A stretch of 64,000 bases of DNA from a bacterium (lineage in GTDB: Bacteria; Chloroflexota; Dormibacteria; UBA8260; Bog-877): the NCBI GenBank assembly GCA_021802115.1, contig JAKABA010000008.1, positions 1 to 64,000 of the forward strand. The letters are read 5' to 3'. The notes below the pieces were generated by a model that saw only the letters and a program-made list of their open reading frames with translations, ran no database searches and was not told the DNA's origin. Positions within the stretch are counted from its first letter, which is position 1; each line of letters starts with the position of its first letter. The position numbers and the translations under genes were made by a program. This document shows, piece by piece, positions 8,396 through 17,367 of this stretch.

Positions 8396-9199
8396 TCAGT
8401 AGGCCGGCTCCAGCGGCTTGCGGGCGCGGATCAGACCGTGCCAGTAGCGATGGTAGAAGCGGCCCTCCCGCCATTGGGGCAGGAGCTGGTCGAGAACCGC
8501 CTGGGGGGCGGTCTCGTAGTAGTCGAGCAGCTTGGTCCTTTCGGTGGCGCCGACTCCGGCCACCTCGAACCAGTCGAGGATGTCCTTCTCCTGCTCGATC
8601 CGCTCGGCGTGCTCCACGGTGAAGCCCATGGACTGGAGCAACGCCCGCCACTCCTCCAGCGCCCGACTCCGGAAGTGGGAGCGGTCGCGGCCCAGCTCCA
8701 CCACCTCCAACCAGTCGCGCACCACCGGGGGTGGCGAGCAGTCGCTGAGGGCGAACGCTCCGCCCGGGACCAGCACCCGATAGGTCTCGGACAGGGCGGG
8801 AATGAGGTGGCGGAAGTGATGGGGGGCCGAGCGCACCAGCACCCGGTCGAAGCTGGCCGATGGAAACGGGAGCTCCTCGGCGTCTGCCAGCACGAAGCTG
8901 ACATTGCGAGCCTCGCGCTCCGCGGCCATGCCCCGCGCCTGGTCCAGCATCGCCGGGGTGACGTCCAGGGCCACCACCTCGCGCACCTGGCCGGCCGCGG
9001 CCATGGCTACATGGCCGGCCCCGGTGGCGATGTCCAACACCCTATGGTTCGGCCTGAGCTCGGCGAGGTCGATGAAACGGGCCAGCGAAACCGGGTCTGA
9101 GTGGGTCTGGCTGGTGCGATACGCCGCCGCCACCCGCGAGAACTGAGCCCGGCTGTCGGCGGGATCGTTGCCCCGGGTCGGCTGCGGCGCCTGGCTCAC
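8396..9199 (-). CDS. class I SAM-dependent methyltransferase
   Basis: 267 residues with the Rossmann-like SAM fold: motif I VLDIATGAGHVA (about 54-65), the acidic residue closing beta-2 in VVALDVTPAML, motif II-like DAEELPFPSASFDRV, and motif III RVLVPGGAFALSD. The order and spacing resemble UbiE/COQ5-type and related small-molecule methyltransferases. The substrate is unknown. Its start overlaps the stop of the upstream acidic protein by four bases, so the two are probably co-translated. Confidence 0.8.
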   Translation of the reverse strand: MSQAPQPTRGNDPADSRAQFSRVAAAYRTSQTHSDPVSLARFIDLAELRPNHRVLDIATGAGHVAMAAAGQVREVVALDVTPAMLDQARGMAAEREARNVSFVLADAEELPFPSASFDRVLVRSAPHHFRHLIPALSETYRVLVPGGAFALSDCSPPPVVRDWLEVVELGRDRSHFRSRALEEWRALLQSMGFTVEHAERIEQEKDILDWFEVAGVGATERTKLLDYYETAPQAVLDQLLPQWREGRFYHRYWHGLIRARKPLEPAY

Positions 9200-10758
9200 A
9201 AGGGGTAGCCGGCGAGCAGGGTGTCCAGTGGGACCGGGTCGAGCTCCTTGGGGCCGCCGAACCTGACATCGATCTCAGCGTCAAGATCCTTGATCAACTC
9301 GCGCAGAGGCTCAAGGTCGGTGGTGGCCGCCTCGGAGCCCGAATAGACGCCCACCAGCCGGCCATCATCGAAGAGGGCGACTCCGGTGCCGGTGTCGGAC
9401 TGCACCACCAGCCCCCCCGAGGCAGCGTGCTTGCTGAGGTAGCTGCGGAGCCCGTCCAGGTTGACGAACATCGCCGCCAGCCCCCGGAAATGCACCGGCG
9501 CATGCAGCAGAAGGCCCAGGCCGCGTGCGATCTCGCGCGGGTAGATGATGACGTTGAGCACGTCTTGGCTGTTGGGGAAGTTGGGGAAGGCGACCCGGTT
9601 GGTGGTGGTGAGCTTGCCCCGGTCGTCCGTGGCGACCGCCACCACGTACCCGTCCACCAGCACTATGTAGGTGTTGCGCTCGTCGGCTCCAGCAACGTGC
9701 ATCACCCCGGTGTGCCCCTCGCCCGCCAGGTGTCGCAGCAGCCGCGCGGGATCGGTGAATCCGGAGCGGAGATTGCGGAAGAGCACCTCTCCCTCGGGCA
9801 GGGGAAAAGCTCGGGCATCCTCGACCAAGGCGATCGCGGCGGGGTGAACGGGGCCCAGGTCAACCATGTGGGTGGCCGGCTCCGGCGTGGACACGCTCCA
9901 GGAGGTCTCACTCACGGCCACCACCTCGGGAATGGACTCGGGCTCGAAGGGAGTGAACTCCTCCAGCTCCGTGACCGCCGTCATCTCCTCGTCGCTGGGA
10001 GCTGCAACCAGCTCTTGGGCGTCGTCTTCGGCTGGCTCGGGTCCCCGGGCCTCCACCCCCTCGTCGGTCGACGAGGAGTCCACGAAAGGCGTGGCCGGGG
10101 CCTCGGCCGACCAGGGCGGCTCCGGCTCCACGGTCGCACCGGGCCAGCCAGCCGCGTCTCCAGCCAGCGGGTCCGCGGCTGGCGTCTGGGGATCGAAAGT
10201 GGGGGCAACCGGTTCTCCCCCCCACGGGACCGGGTCGGTGTCAGCCTCGGAGTCGAAGGTGGGGAAGCTTCCGCCAAGTAGTGGGCTGGGCGCCCAGGCC
10301 GGGAGATCTGGTTGGTCGGAGGTGGCGTCATAGGAGAAGGGCGATGGCGGACTGGGCTCGTCGGCCGCGGGGCTGGTCCAGGTCGAGCCCACCGCCGACG
10401 GCGAGCTGACCTCCTCTCCAGAGGGCTCGCCGTCGGTCGCATCGGCGGCCGAAGGCGGTGGGGGCAGCTCGAATTGCGGCTCGGCCTCGCTCGCGCCCTC
10501 GGCGTCCGGCTCAGCCGAGCTATTGGCAGCGTCGTCGGGAGAGGACTCGTCGCGACGGCGGCCGAACACAAAGTGGACCTGATCGAATCCGCGTGGCGCC
10601 GATTGGGAGCGGCCGGGCAGGGAGCCGACCGGGATCGGAACTGGCACCAACTGGCGGCCGTAGGCCAGCTCGTCGAGGGCATCGCGCAGCCGCCGCAAGA
10701 AGCCCGGACCGCCCGCCGACTTCCGATCGGACCGAGGCTGGCGTTGGGAATGGTTCAT
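9196..10758 (-). CDS. acidic, proline-rich protein with C-terminal globular domain, unknown function
   Basis: 520 residues. Residues 1-60 are basic; about 75-300 are low-complexity and rich in Pro, Ser, Glu, Asp and Ala, likely disordered; about 305-520 form a globular alpha/beta region with repeated beta-hairpin motifs (for example GVMHVAGADERNTYIVLVDG and VALFDDGRLVGVYSG) that loosely resemble DUF4388 or roadblock-like sensory folds. I do not recognise a defined family. The start is the ATG at 10756-10758, with AAGGAG eight bases upstream. A TACACT box on the minus strand near 10845 may be its promoter. No signal peptide or membrane segment is seen, so it should be cytoplasmic. Confidence 0.65.
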   Translation of the reverse strand: MNHSQRQPRSDRKSAGGPGFLRRLRDALDELAYGRQLVPVPIPVGSLPGRSQSAPRGFDQVHFVFGRRRDESSPDDAANSSAEPDAEGASEAEPQFELPPPPSAADATDGEPSGEEVSSPSAVGSTWTSPAADEPSPPSPFSYDATSDQPDLPAWAPSPLLGGSFPTFDSEADTDPVPWGGEPVAPTFDPQTPAADPLAGDAAGWPGATVEPEPPWSAEAPATPFVDSSSTDEGVEARGPEPAEDDAQELVAAPSDEEMTAVTELEEFTPFEPESIPEVVAVSETSWSVSTPEPATHMVDLGPVHPAAIALVEDARAFPLPEGEVLFRNLRSGFTDPARLLRHLAGEGHTGVMHVAGADERNTYIVLVDGYVVAVATDDRGKLTTTNRVAFPNFPNSQDVLNVIIYPREIARGLGLLLHAPVHFRGLAAMFVNLDGLRSYLSKHAASGGLVVQSDTGTGVALFDDGRLVGVYSGSEAATTDLEPLRELIKDLDAEIDVRFGGPKELDPVPLDTLLAGYPL

Positions 10759-10926
10759 AGCATCAGCTCCTTGAGAGCAGCCGGTCGGATCGCCACCCCG
10801 GCGCGCCGCCACCTGCCCGGAGGCATTTCACTCGCGAAGTGTACGCAACAAGCTGACCGAACGGAAGCCGCTTCTCCCTCTCCGTTGCCAGTTGCGAACC
10901 AACTTGTGGCAGGCGCGGCCGGGAGG

Positions 10927-12069
10927 TCAGACCGGAGCTGGTGCTGCCCGGGGCCAGGAATCCGGCCCCGGCTCGCTGTCGAACTGCAAGCGGCGCAGCC
11001 AGAGGGCGGGCCGCCGGACCTCAGTCCATGAGGGAAGTGCCTCCGGGCCCGACCACACCCGATCTAGGGCCGGCTGCCCGCCGGCATCCTGGAGCGCCCT
11101 TAGGAAGCGCTCCCCCTGCTGGTACTGCTGGAGCTTGAAGGTGATCCCGGAGATGACCAGCAGCAGCCGGTCGGTGGCACTGGGTTGCTCATGGCGGCGA
11201 TGGAACGCTTCATCGAGGCTGTCGAAATCGGCCAGGTGGCGCTTGCCGACCTCGCGCATGATGAAGTTGCCGTGGCCCTCCAGCACCGCCATCACCGCCT
11301 GAACCTTGCCCACAGTGGCCAATTGAGGGCGGAGACGGCGCGCCGTGCGCAGAAATTCCTCCAGCCCCTTGGCGCCACCGCCCCCGGGCAACCGGGTGAG
11401 CTCCCGGATCAGGCCGGTCAGGTGGGGGGCCAGCCAGGGGTGGAGCTCGAACTGCCAAGCGTGGGTCAATTCGTGCAGCATCAGCCAGCGCCGCAAGGAG
11501 CCCAGGGGCAGGTTGGAACGCCGTTGGAAGTCGCGCACGTTGGGCTCGATGATCAGCAGGGCGGGCCGGGGCAGGTCGACGGCGGACTCCGGATCCAGAC
11601 TCAGAACTGGATCGTACTGGCCCAGGACGCGACGGCCCATGTAGCCCAACAGGGTGCCCAGGTAGATGCTGGCCGGTACTCGCATCAGCGGGCTGGACCG
11701 CATCGCGGCCAGTCCGCCCTGTTCGAGGGGAACCATCATCCGCTGCATCATGGCCAGGTTCTGGTCCACGAAACCCCGCCGCCCGACCACCTGGACCCGG
11801 CCGAAATTGGAGCCCTGAGCGGAGGTGCCACAGGCCTCCGCCAGAAGCGGGACCAACTCCGCCACCAATGGCTCGTAGTCGGATCCGGCGCCAGCCACTT
11901 CGTCAGCGCCGTCGGCGCCGCAGCGGGAGTAGGCCGTCCTGCGAACCAGTTCCCAGTCGAGCATGGAGGCGCCGGCCTCGGTCCTCATCCGGGACACCCG
12001 CCGCTCCGCCGCGATCGCCACCCCGGCCGCCACTGCCGACCAGGCCAGCACCGACTTCAGATCGGGCAC
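10927..12069 (-). CDS. zincin-like metallopeptidase, DUF2342 type
   Basis: About 380 residues. The zincin signature HELTHAWQF is at residues 199-207, after a conserved RRWLML helix, and a probable third ligand lies in LEGHGNFIM. Length and motif match the DUF2342 / 'coenzyme F420 biosynthesis associated' family, common in Actinomycetota and Chloroflexota and of unknown biological role; a hydrophobic N-terminus (residues 5-22) could be a membrane anchor. The start is set at the second of two adjacent GTG codons (12067-12069), because TATGAT at 12076-12081 lies exactly six bases upstream, the leaderless geometry found elsewhere in this window. It follows the GNAT gene by 31 bp. Confidence 0.75.
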   Translation of the reverse strand: MPDLKSVLAWSAVAAGVAIAAERRVSRMRTEAGASMLDWELVRRTAYSRCGADGADEVAGAGSDYEPLVAELVPLLAEACGTSAQGSNFGRVQVVGRRGFVDQNLAMMQRMMVPLEQGGLAAMRSSPLMRVPASIYLGTLLGYMGRRVLGQYDPVLSLDPESAVDLPRPALLIIEPNVRDFQRRSNLPLGSLRRWLMLHELTHAWQFELHPWLAPHLTGLIRELTRLPGGGGAKGLEEFLRTARRLRPQLATVGKVQAVMAVLEGHGNFIMREVGKRHLADFDSLDEAFHRRHEQPSATDRLLLVISGITFKLQQYQQGERFLRALQDAGGQPALDRVWSGPEALPSWTEVRRPALWLRRLQFDSEPGPDSWPRAAPAPV

Positions 12070-12075
12070 CACGGG

Positions 12076-12081
12076 ATCATA
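12076..12081 (-). promoter_or_regulatory. -10 box of leaderless promoter (TATGAT)
   Basis: TATGAT (five of six consensus positions) ends six bases before the GTG at 12069 and lies just after the GNAT stop codon, so the metallopeptidase gene may be transcribed separately from the GNAT gene. Confidence 0.45.
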
Positions 12082-12100
12082 TGCCGGACGGCGGCTCCGG

Positions 12101-12913
12101 TCACAGGTTGAGCACGATCTCCCTGCCCACGAACTCGAAGCCCAGAGGCAGGTAGAGCGCCGCCAGGGCCGGGTCGCCGAAGCAGAGCACCGGGACCAGC
12201 CCGGCGCTGAGGGCCGCAGCGGTGGCGGCCAGGACGACGGCCGTAGCCGCGCCGCGACGCCGGCTCTCCGGATCCGTCGCGACCCCGCCAACCTCGATCA
12301 CGGCCCCAAAGGATTTGGTCCAGCGGGCGACGGCGAGCAGCCGACCTGCGCCCTCGGCCACCCAGGAGCTCTCCTGCGCCAGCCGCTGCGACCACTGGTC
12401 GGGCGAGTCCAGGCGCATCCAACTGACATGGTCATAAATCTGGTGCAGGGCCGCGGCGTCCCCTGGCCGCGCCCGCCGCACTCGAGGCAGGGTTCTGTCC
12501 GGGACCCGCAGCACGGACGCGACGGTGACTTCACGGACGTGATGGCTGCAGTGCTCGACGAGCTCGCCGGGGAGCTGTGTCTGCTGGCCTGACACCCGCT
12601 GCAGGGGGCCCATGTGCTCGGCCAACAGGGCGGCCACGGCCGGTCGGTCCTCGGCCAGCGGGGCCAACAGTTGGAGTCGACCCGATTGCAGCAGGGCGAC
12701 TCCTCTGACCTCACCGTGCGCCCCCAACAGGCTCAGCAGCCTGGACTCCGCAGGATGCTCGGCCAGGGCCTGACGCCGCAGGGCGTCCCCGAGGTGCAGG
12801 CCGGCCCAGCCCTGGGCCAGCAGAAATCGGCCCACGGCCTCCCGCTGCTCTTGACCCAGGACCGGCCGGAACCGCTCAGCCCGCGCCTGCTTGGCCACCA
12901 CGTCTCCAATCAT
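12101..12913 (-). CDS. GNAT-family N-acetyltransferase with DUF4081-like N-terminal region
   Basis: About 270 residues. The C-terminal half carries the GNAT core: VIEVGGVATDPESRRRGAAT is motif A with the acetyl-CoA pyrophosphate loop (R-R-R-G-A), and ALYLPLGFEFVGRE is the usual C-terminal beta-bulge segment. The N-terminal half (about residues 1-135) looks like the DUF4081 domain fused to GNATs in high-GC Gram-positives. The acceptor substrate is unknown. I take ATG 12913; an in-frame GTG at 12943 is possible. It is divergent from groEL and only about 50 bp from the CIRCE element. Confidence 0.7.
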   Translation of the reverse strand: MIGDVVAKQARAERFRPVLGQEQREAVGRFLLAQGWAGLHLGDALRRQALAEHPAESRLLSLLGAHGEVRGVALLQSGRLQLLAPLAEDRPAVAALLAEHMGPLQRVSGQQTQLPGELVEHCSHHVREVTVASVLRVPDRTLPRVRRARPGDAAALHQIYDHVSWMRLDSPDQWSQRLAQESSWVAEGAGRLLAVARWTKSFGAVIEVGGVATDPESRRRGAATAVVLAATAAALSAGLVPVLCFGDPALAALYLPLGFEFVGREIVLNL

Positions 12914-12959
12914 GCCGCCATCCACCCACCTCCCGGTTGGCACTTGGAGCTTGTGCCTG

Positions 12960-12986
12960 CTAGCACTCGCAGGCCTTGAGTGCTAA
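12960..12986. promoter_or_regulatory. CIRCE operator (HrcA binding site) upstream of groEL
   Basis: CTAGCACTC, nine bases, GAGTGCTAA: one mismatch from the CIRCE consensus TTAGCACTC-N9-GAGTGCTAA. Its right end overlaps a TAAAAT -10 box (12984-12989) directed towards groEL, so HrcA binding would block that promoter. No hrcA gene is in the window. Confidence 0.92.
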
Positions 12987-12989
12987 AAT
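12984..12989 (+). promoter_or_regulatory. groEL: -10 box of the groEL promoter
   Basis: TAAAAT matches the -10 consensus at five of six positions and lies 55 bp before the groEL ATG, inside the 3' edge of CIRCE. No good -35 match is seen. Confidence 0.6.
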
Positions 12990-13043
12990 GCGGTCAGGTT
13001 TAGGACCGATATCGGTCAAGTGGGGAAACAGGAGAAGAAACGC

Positions 13044-14651
13044 ATGCCGAAGCAGTTGCTATTTGACACCGAGGCCCGGGCCGCCCTCAAGCGCGGCGCG
13101 GACAAGGTCGCGGACGCGGTCCGGATCACGATCGGACCGAAGGGGCGCAACGTGGTGCTGGACAAGAAGTTCGGCAGCCCCACCATCACCAATGACGGGG
13201 TCACGATCGCCAAGGAGATCGACCTTGAGGACCCCTTCGAGAACATGGGCGCCCAGCTGGTCAAGGAAGTCGCCAGCAAGACCAACGACATCGCCGGAGA
13301 CGGCACCACCACCGCCACCGTGCTGGCCTCGGCGATGATCAACGAGGGGTTCCGGCACGTCGCCCATGGCGCCAACCCGGTGCAGGTGAAGGCTGGCATC
13401 CAGAAGGCAGTGGACCTCGTTGTCGAGGAAATTAAGAAGCACTCGGTGCCGATCAGCGAGCGCGAGAAGATCGCCCAGGTGGCCTCGATCTCGGCGGCCG
13501 ACACCAGCATCGGCGAAACCGTCGCTGAGGCCATGGAGAAGGTCGGCAAGGACGGGGTCATCACCGTCGAGGAGTCGAAGGGGATCGCGACCGAGCTGGA
13601 CCTGGTCGAGGGGATGCAGTTCGACAAGGGCTACATCAGCCCGTACATGGTGACCAACACCCAGGCCATGGAGGCTGTCCTCGAGGACCCCTACATCCTG
13701 ATCACCGACCGCAAGATCTCCGCCATCGCCGACTTGCTGCCGGTGGTCGAAAAGATCCACCAGAGTGGCAAGCCCTTGATGGTGGTGGCTGAGGACATCG
13801 ACGGCGAGGCGCTGGCGACCCTCATCGTCAACAAGATCCGGGGCATCTTCACCGCCGTGGCGGTCAAGGCTCCCGGGTTTGGGGACCGCCGCAAGGCCAT
13901 GCTCCAGGACATCGCCATCCTGACCGGTGGGACCGTGATCAGCGACGAGTTGGGCCTCAAGCTCGACAGCGTGCAGCTGGGCCAGCTTGGGCGCGCGCGC
14001 ATGGTCAAGGTGACCAAGGACGACACCACCATCGTGGAGGGTGCCGGCAGCGGCGACGCCATCAAGGGGCGGATCGAGCAGATCAAGGCCGAGATCGACA
14101 AGTCCACCAGCGACTGGGACAAGGAGAAGCTCCAGGAGCGTCTCGCCAAGCTGGCCGGCGGAGTGGCCGTGATCAAGGTCGGGGCCGCCACCGAGACCGA
14201 GCTCAAGGAGCGCAAGCACCGCATGGAGGACGCTGTGTCCGCCACCCGCGCTGCGGTTGAGGAGGGCATCGTGCCCGGCGGTGGCACTGTGCTGCTGTTG
14301 GCGCAGACCGCACTCAAGGACGTGCAGCTGAAGGGCGACGAGCAGATCGGAGTGACCATCGTCCGCCGAGCTCTGGAAGAGCCCGCCCGGCAGATCGCCA
14401 ACAACGCCGGAGCCGAGGGTTCGGTGGTGGTGGAGAAGATCCGCAGCCTGCCCGCGGGACAGGGTTACAACGCCGCCACCGGCGAGTACGTCGACATGGT
14501 CAAGGCCGGGATCATCGATCCCACCAAGGTGACCCGCTCGGCGGTCCAGAACGCAGCCTCGATCGCGGGCCTGTTGCTGACCACTGAGTCCCTGATCACC
14601 GACCTTCCCGAGAAGAAGGCGGCCGGCGCACCGGCGATGCCCGAGTACTGA
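13044..14651 (+). CDS. groEL: chaperonin GroEL (60 kDa)
   Basis: A 535-residue Hsp60 starting [18 protein letters not shown], with AGGAG nine bases before the ATG at 13044. The ATP-site motifs are complete: [14 protein letters not shown], the catalytic aspartate region [12 protein letters not shown], and GGGTVLL. It forms the tetradecameric folding cage with GroES. No groES precedes or follows it here; the gene is monocistronic between CIRCE and an intrinsic terminator, so it is likely a separately placed groEL copy. The C-terminus ends AGAPAMPEY and lacks the GGM-repeat tail seen in many GroELs. Confidence 0.97.
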   Translation: MPKQLLFDTEARAALKRGADKVADAVRITIGPKGRNVVLDKKFGSPTITNDGVTIAKEIDLEDPFENMGAQLVKEVASKTNDIAGDGTTTATVLASAMINEGFRHVAHGANPVQVKAGIQKAVDLVVEEIKKHSVPISEREKIAQVASISAADTSIGETVAEAMEKVGKDGVITVEESKGIATELDLVEGMQFDKGYISPYMVTNTQAMEAVLEDPYILITDRKISAIADLLPVVEKIHQSGKPLMVVAEDIDGEALATLIVNKIRGIFTAVAVKAPGFGDRRKAMLQDIAILTGGTVISDELGLKLDSVQLGQLGRARMVKVTKDDTTIVEGAGSGDAIKGRIEQIKAEIDKSTSDWDKEKLQERLAKLAGGVAVIKVGAATETELKERKHRMEDAVSATRAAVEEGIVPGGGTVLLLAQTALKDVQLKGDEQIGVTIVRRALEEPARQIANNAGAEGSVVVEKIRSLPAGQGYNAATGEYVDMVKAGIIDPTKVTRSAVQNAASIAGLLLTTESLITDLPEKKAAGAPAMPEY

Positions 14652-14683
14652 GTCTCAGCCCGGCCCCACGGCCGGAGCCTAGG

Positions 14684-14718
14684 GAGCGGGGTGGCCCATG
14701 GCCGCCCCGCTCTTTTTT
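14684..14718 (+). terminator. intrinsic terminator after groEL
   Basis: A GC-rich hairpin, GAGCGGGG ... CCCCGCTC with further GGCC pairing towards the loop, is followed directly by six T residues (14713-14718). It lies 33 bp after the groEL stop. Confidence 0.9.
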
Positions 14719-14780
14719 CATGGGCTGGCGGCTGCGATTGCCTCGCCGGCCGTTCGCATGACGGACAATGGCCCCGTCTC

Positions 14781-15614
14781 ATGGCCTCGATCCTCACTCT
14801 ACTGACCGACTTTGGGACCGCCGACGGCTACGGAGGGGCGCTCCTGGGAGCCGTGCTGGGGGTGGCCCCCCAGCTGCGGGTGGAGACGATCACGCACGGG
14901 CTGCCCCCGGGTGACATCGGCGCCGGCGCCTACTGGCTGGCCGCCTCCGCCCCCGCCTTCCCCAGTGGGACGGTCCACTGTGTGGTGGTCGATCCAGGGG
15001 TGGGGGGCCCGCGACCGCTGGTGGCCGCGCTAATCGACGGGCAGGTGGTGGTGGCGCCCGACAATGGCCTGCTGCACTTCATCTGGCAACGGGGCCGGGA
15101 GCGCCTGGCGGTGCGCATCGACGAGCAGGCGCACCGGCCGACTCAGCTGAGCCCCACCTTTCACGGCCGTGATCTGATCGGCCCGCTGGCGGCCAGGGTC
15201 GCGGCTGGCACCCTGAGGCTGGAGGAGCTGGGAAGCCGCATCCACAGCCCCAAGCTGCTCCCCGAGTTCCTGCCCGAGGGGGACGTGTCCGGAACCGCCA
15301 CCAGGGTGGTGGTCGTCGACCACTTCGGCAATGTCATCCTGGGAGTCGCCAGGACACCCTGGTACGCCCCCATCCCGGCGGGGGTATCCCTGCCCAACGG
15401 ACGGGTCGTGGGGCAGGTCGTCAACACCTACTCGGAGATCGACGGCGAGGTTGGCCTGCTCTGGAACAGCGCTGGGCACCTGGAACTGGCCGGCAACCGG
15501 GTCAGCGCCGCCGCCAGGCTGAACCTCCATCCAGGAGACCGGGTGCGCGTGGCGTGGGCCGAGATCGCCTCCCTCGAGACAACTGGGCGCATGGTGCGGA
15601 CAGCTCCCGGATGA
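14781..15614 (+). CDS. SAM hydrolase / SAM hydroxide adenosyltransferase family (DUF62)
   Basis: 277 residues. It has the family's conserved elements in order: LLTDFGTADGYGG (residues 7-19, SAM ribose-binding aspartate), DPGVGGPR, the APDNGLL loop, FHGRDLIGPLAA, and the C-terminal barrel with VDHFGNVI and NSAGHLELA. Most bacterial members hydrolyse SAM to adenosine and methionine; the related halogenases differ in an extra loop. The start at ATG 14781 fits the N-terminal strand; longer readings start inside the terminator. No strong Shine-Dalgarno is visible. The stop overlaps the following epimerase gene (ATGA). Confidence 0.85.
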   Translation: MASILTLLTDFGTADGYGGALLGAVLGVAPQLRVETITHGLPPGDIGAGAYWLAASAPAFPSGTVHCVVVDPGVGGPRPLVAALIDGQVVVAPDNGLLHFIWQRGRERLAVRIDEQAHRPTQLSPTFHGRDLIGPLAARVAAGTLRLEELGSRIHSPKLLPEFLPEGDVSGTATRVVVVDHFGNVILGVARTPWYAPIPAGVSLPNGRVVGQVVNTYSEIDGEVGLLWNSAGHLELAGNRVSAAARLNLHPGDRVRVAWAEIASLETTGRMVRTAPG

Positions 15615-16345
15615 CCGAGCCGGGGGCGGCGACCAGGGAGCAGGCCCGAGCCCTCGATGCCGCGGCGGAGCGGCATGGCGTTCCCGCCCCCATGCTGATG
15701 GCACTGGCCAGCTTCCAGTGCGCCACCCTGGCACGCCGGCTGCTCTCCGAGATCAGCGCGCCCCATGGCGAGGTCGCGGTCATGGTCGGCCGGGGCAACA
15801 ACGGAGAAGATGCCCTCGGCTGCGCTCGCCACCTCAGCACCTGGGGCTTCTCCGTCCACTGCCTGCTGCTCGGAGCGCAAGACCAAGCGTCCCAGAGCGA
15901 GCAGGCGCGGGCCGCGGCTGACAGCGGGGCTGAGCTCCTGCTGGCTCGCCTGGGCGAACTCGACCAGGTCGCGGGATTGGCTCTGGAGCGTCCTGACCTG
16001 ATCATCGATGGGCTGCTCGGCACCGGGTCCGTGGGTGCGCCCAGGGACCCGATGGCGACCCTGATCCATCGAATTAATCGCTCGTCGGCGACGGTGCTGG
16101 CGATCGACCTTCCCAGTGGCCTCGACGCCGACACGGGTGATGTCGCGGGGGACTGCGTCCGCTCCGACCACACCCTGATGCTGGGCGCCGCCAAGGTCGG
16201 CTGCCAGACCCCCGCCGCGCGCCACTGGGTGGGACGGCTCTGGCTGGCCGACATCGGTATCCCAGCCGCCGCCTATCACGACTGCGGCCTGGCGCTTCCT
16301 GACCACCTCGGCCCGGACCCAGTCCTGCTCACCAGCCGGCCGTGA
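15611..16345 (+). CDS. nnrE: NAD(P)H-hydrate epimerase (YjeF_N domain)
   Basis: 244 residues forming a stand-alone YjeF_N domain. Landmarks are GRGNNGEDALGCARHL (60-75; the usual sequence is GxGNNGGDG, here with Glu for the second Gly of the GGD), IIDGLLGTGS, and IDLPSGLDADTGD with the K+/substrate-binding aspartates. The enzyme epimerises R- and S-NAD(P)HX so the partner dehydratase can repair them; the dehydratase domain (NnrD) usually fused or adjacent is absent. Translation is coupled to the SAM hydrolase gene by a four-base overlap. Confidence 0.8.
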   Translation: MTEPGAATREQARALDAAAERHGVPAPMLMALASFQCATLARRLLSEISAPHGEVAVMVGRGNNGEDALGCARHLSTWGFSVHCLLLGAQDQASQSEQARAAADSGAELLLARLGELDQVAGLALERPDLIIDGLLGTGSVGAPRDPMATLIHRINRSSATVLAIDLPSGLDADTGDVAGDCVRSDHTLMLGAAKVGCQTPAARHWVGRLWLADIGIPAAAYHDCGLALPDHLGPDPVLLTSRP

Positions 16346-16410
16346 TCGCCCCCGTCTGACGCCCTTCCGGGGTCGGCCCGTCGGCGGCCACCCGAGGGCC
16401 TGCTCGGCCC

Positions 16411-16429
16411 GCCGTGCCGGAGGCACGGC
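16411..16429. terminator. GC-rich hairpin between convergent genes
   Basis: GCCGTGCC-GGA-GGCACGGC, a perfect 8-bp stem with a three-base loop, lies between the convergent nnrE and ABC permease genes. There is no T-run on either strand, so it is at best a weak or factor-assisted bidirectional terminator. Confidence 0.4.
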
Positions 16430-16518
16430 CGGGGGCGCCCCGCGAGCTCACGGGCGGGCATGGCCCCGATCTGACATCCAGCTCTGGCGCAACCGGCAGA
16501 CCGCCCCGCCGAGGTGGC

Positions 16519-17367
16519 TCAGACCTCGCGGTGCCGGAAGGAGTAGAGAGACAGCAGGAGCACCGCCAGCAACCATCCCCCCACCCACGCCAGGTAGGCG
16601 ACCGTCGGGCCCGAGGCCGCCGCAAAGGTGGAGCCCAGAGCGCCACGAGCGGCGATGGCAAAGGAGCTGGGCTCGATGGCGAAGACGGCCGCCCGCCAGA
16701 GCCCATCGGTGGGGACCAGCAGGTGGGTGGCCACGCCCACGTCCGTGATCGCGGCATTGTGGAAGACGGCTCCGAAGGCGCCCGCCACCCCGCCCAGCCA
16801 CATGGTCCCAAAGGCGATCACGGCGATCACCCCGGCCGTGATGGCGGACATCCGAGTGCTCAGGGCCAGGGTGAATGTCAGCAACACCAGTCCCTCGAAG
16901 AAGAGCGCCGCCTCGGCGGCCACCACCTGGCCGGGCAGATAGCCGGTGGTCCAGTCCACCAGTAGGAACTCGATGGACGACGAGGTGACGGTGTAGACGA
17001 GGATCGGCAGCGCCAGACCCAACCAACGTCCCAGCAGCAGCTCTTCGCGGCGGATGGGTCGGGCGAGCAGGGCCTGGCCGATGCCGGACTCGAGGTCGCC
17101 CGCCATCGCCGGAGCCGCCAGAAAGGCACAGGTCAGGGCCAGGACGAAGCTGAACATGAACATGACCAGGAGGAGCAGCTGCCCGGAAGCCGCCCGGACC
17201 TCCCCGGGGGTCAGCGGGAGCCCCCCGATTCGGAGCCCGGGAACCCGGGAGAAGCCCCAGACGGTGAGCGCCATCACCAGGGCCGTGAGGGCGAGCAAGG
17301 CCAGCACCAGTCGGCGCCGCACCAACTCGCGAAAGGTCAAGCGCATGATGATCAGGGTCGGCGTCAC
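16519..17367 (-). CDS. ABC transporter permease (ABC-2 type)
   Basis: 282 residues with about six hydrophobic segments: one near residues 20-40, then five or six in the C-terminal 180 residues, ending SLYSFRHREV. The cytoplasmic N-terminus (LTFRELVRRRLVLALL) and the GDLESGIGQALLARPIRREELLLGR loop are typical of ABC-2/YhaP/NosY-like exporter permeases, which pair with a single ATPase. Its start overlaps the stop of that ATPase by four bases. The substrate is unknown. Confidence 0.8.
   Translation of the reverse strand: MTPTLIIMRLTFRELVRRRLVLALLALTALVMALTVWGFSRVPGLRIGGLPLTPGEVRAASGQLLLLVMFMFSFVLALTCAFLAAPAMAGDLESGIGQALLARPIRREELLLGRWLGLALPILVYTVTSSSIEFLLVDWTTGYLPGQVVAAEAALFFEGLVLLTFTLALSTRMSAITAGVIAVIAFGTMWLGGVAGAFGAVFHNAAITDVGVATHLLVPTDGLWRAAVFAIEPSSFAIAARGALGSTFAAASGPTVAYLAWVGGWLLAVLLLSLYSFRHREV

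Noticed and set aside
12943..13043. groES hidden upstream of groEL
   Set aside because: Only about 100 bp lie between the GNAT start and groEL, and they are filled by CIRCE and the leader; there is no room for groES.
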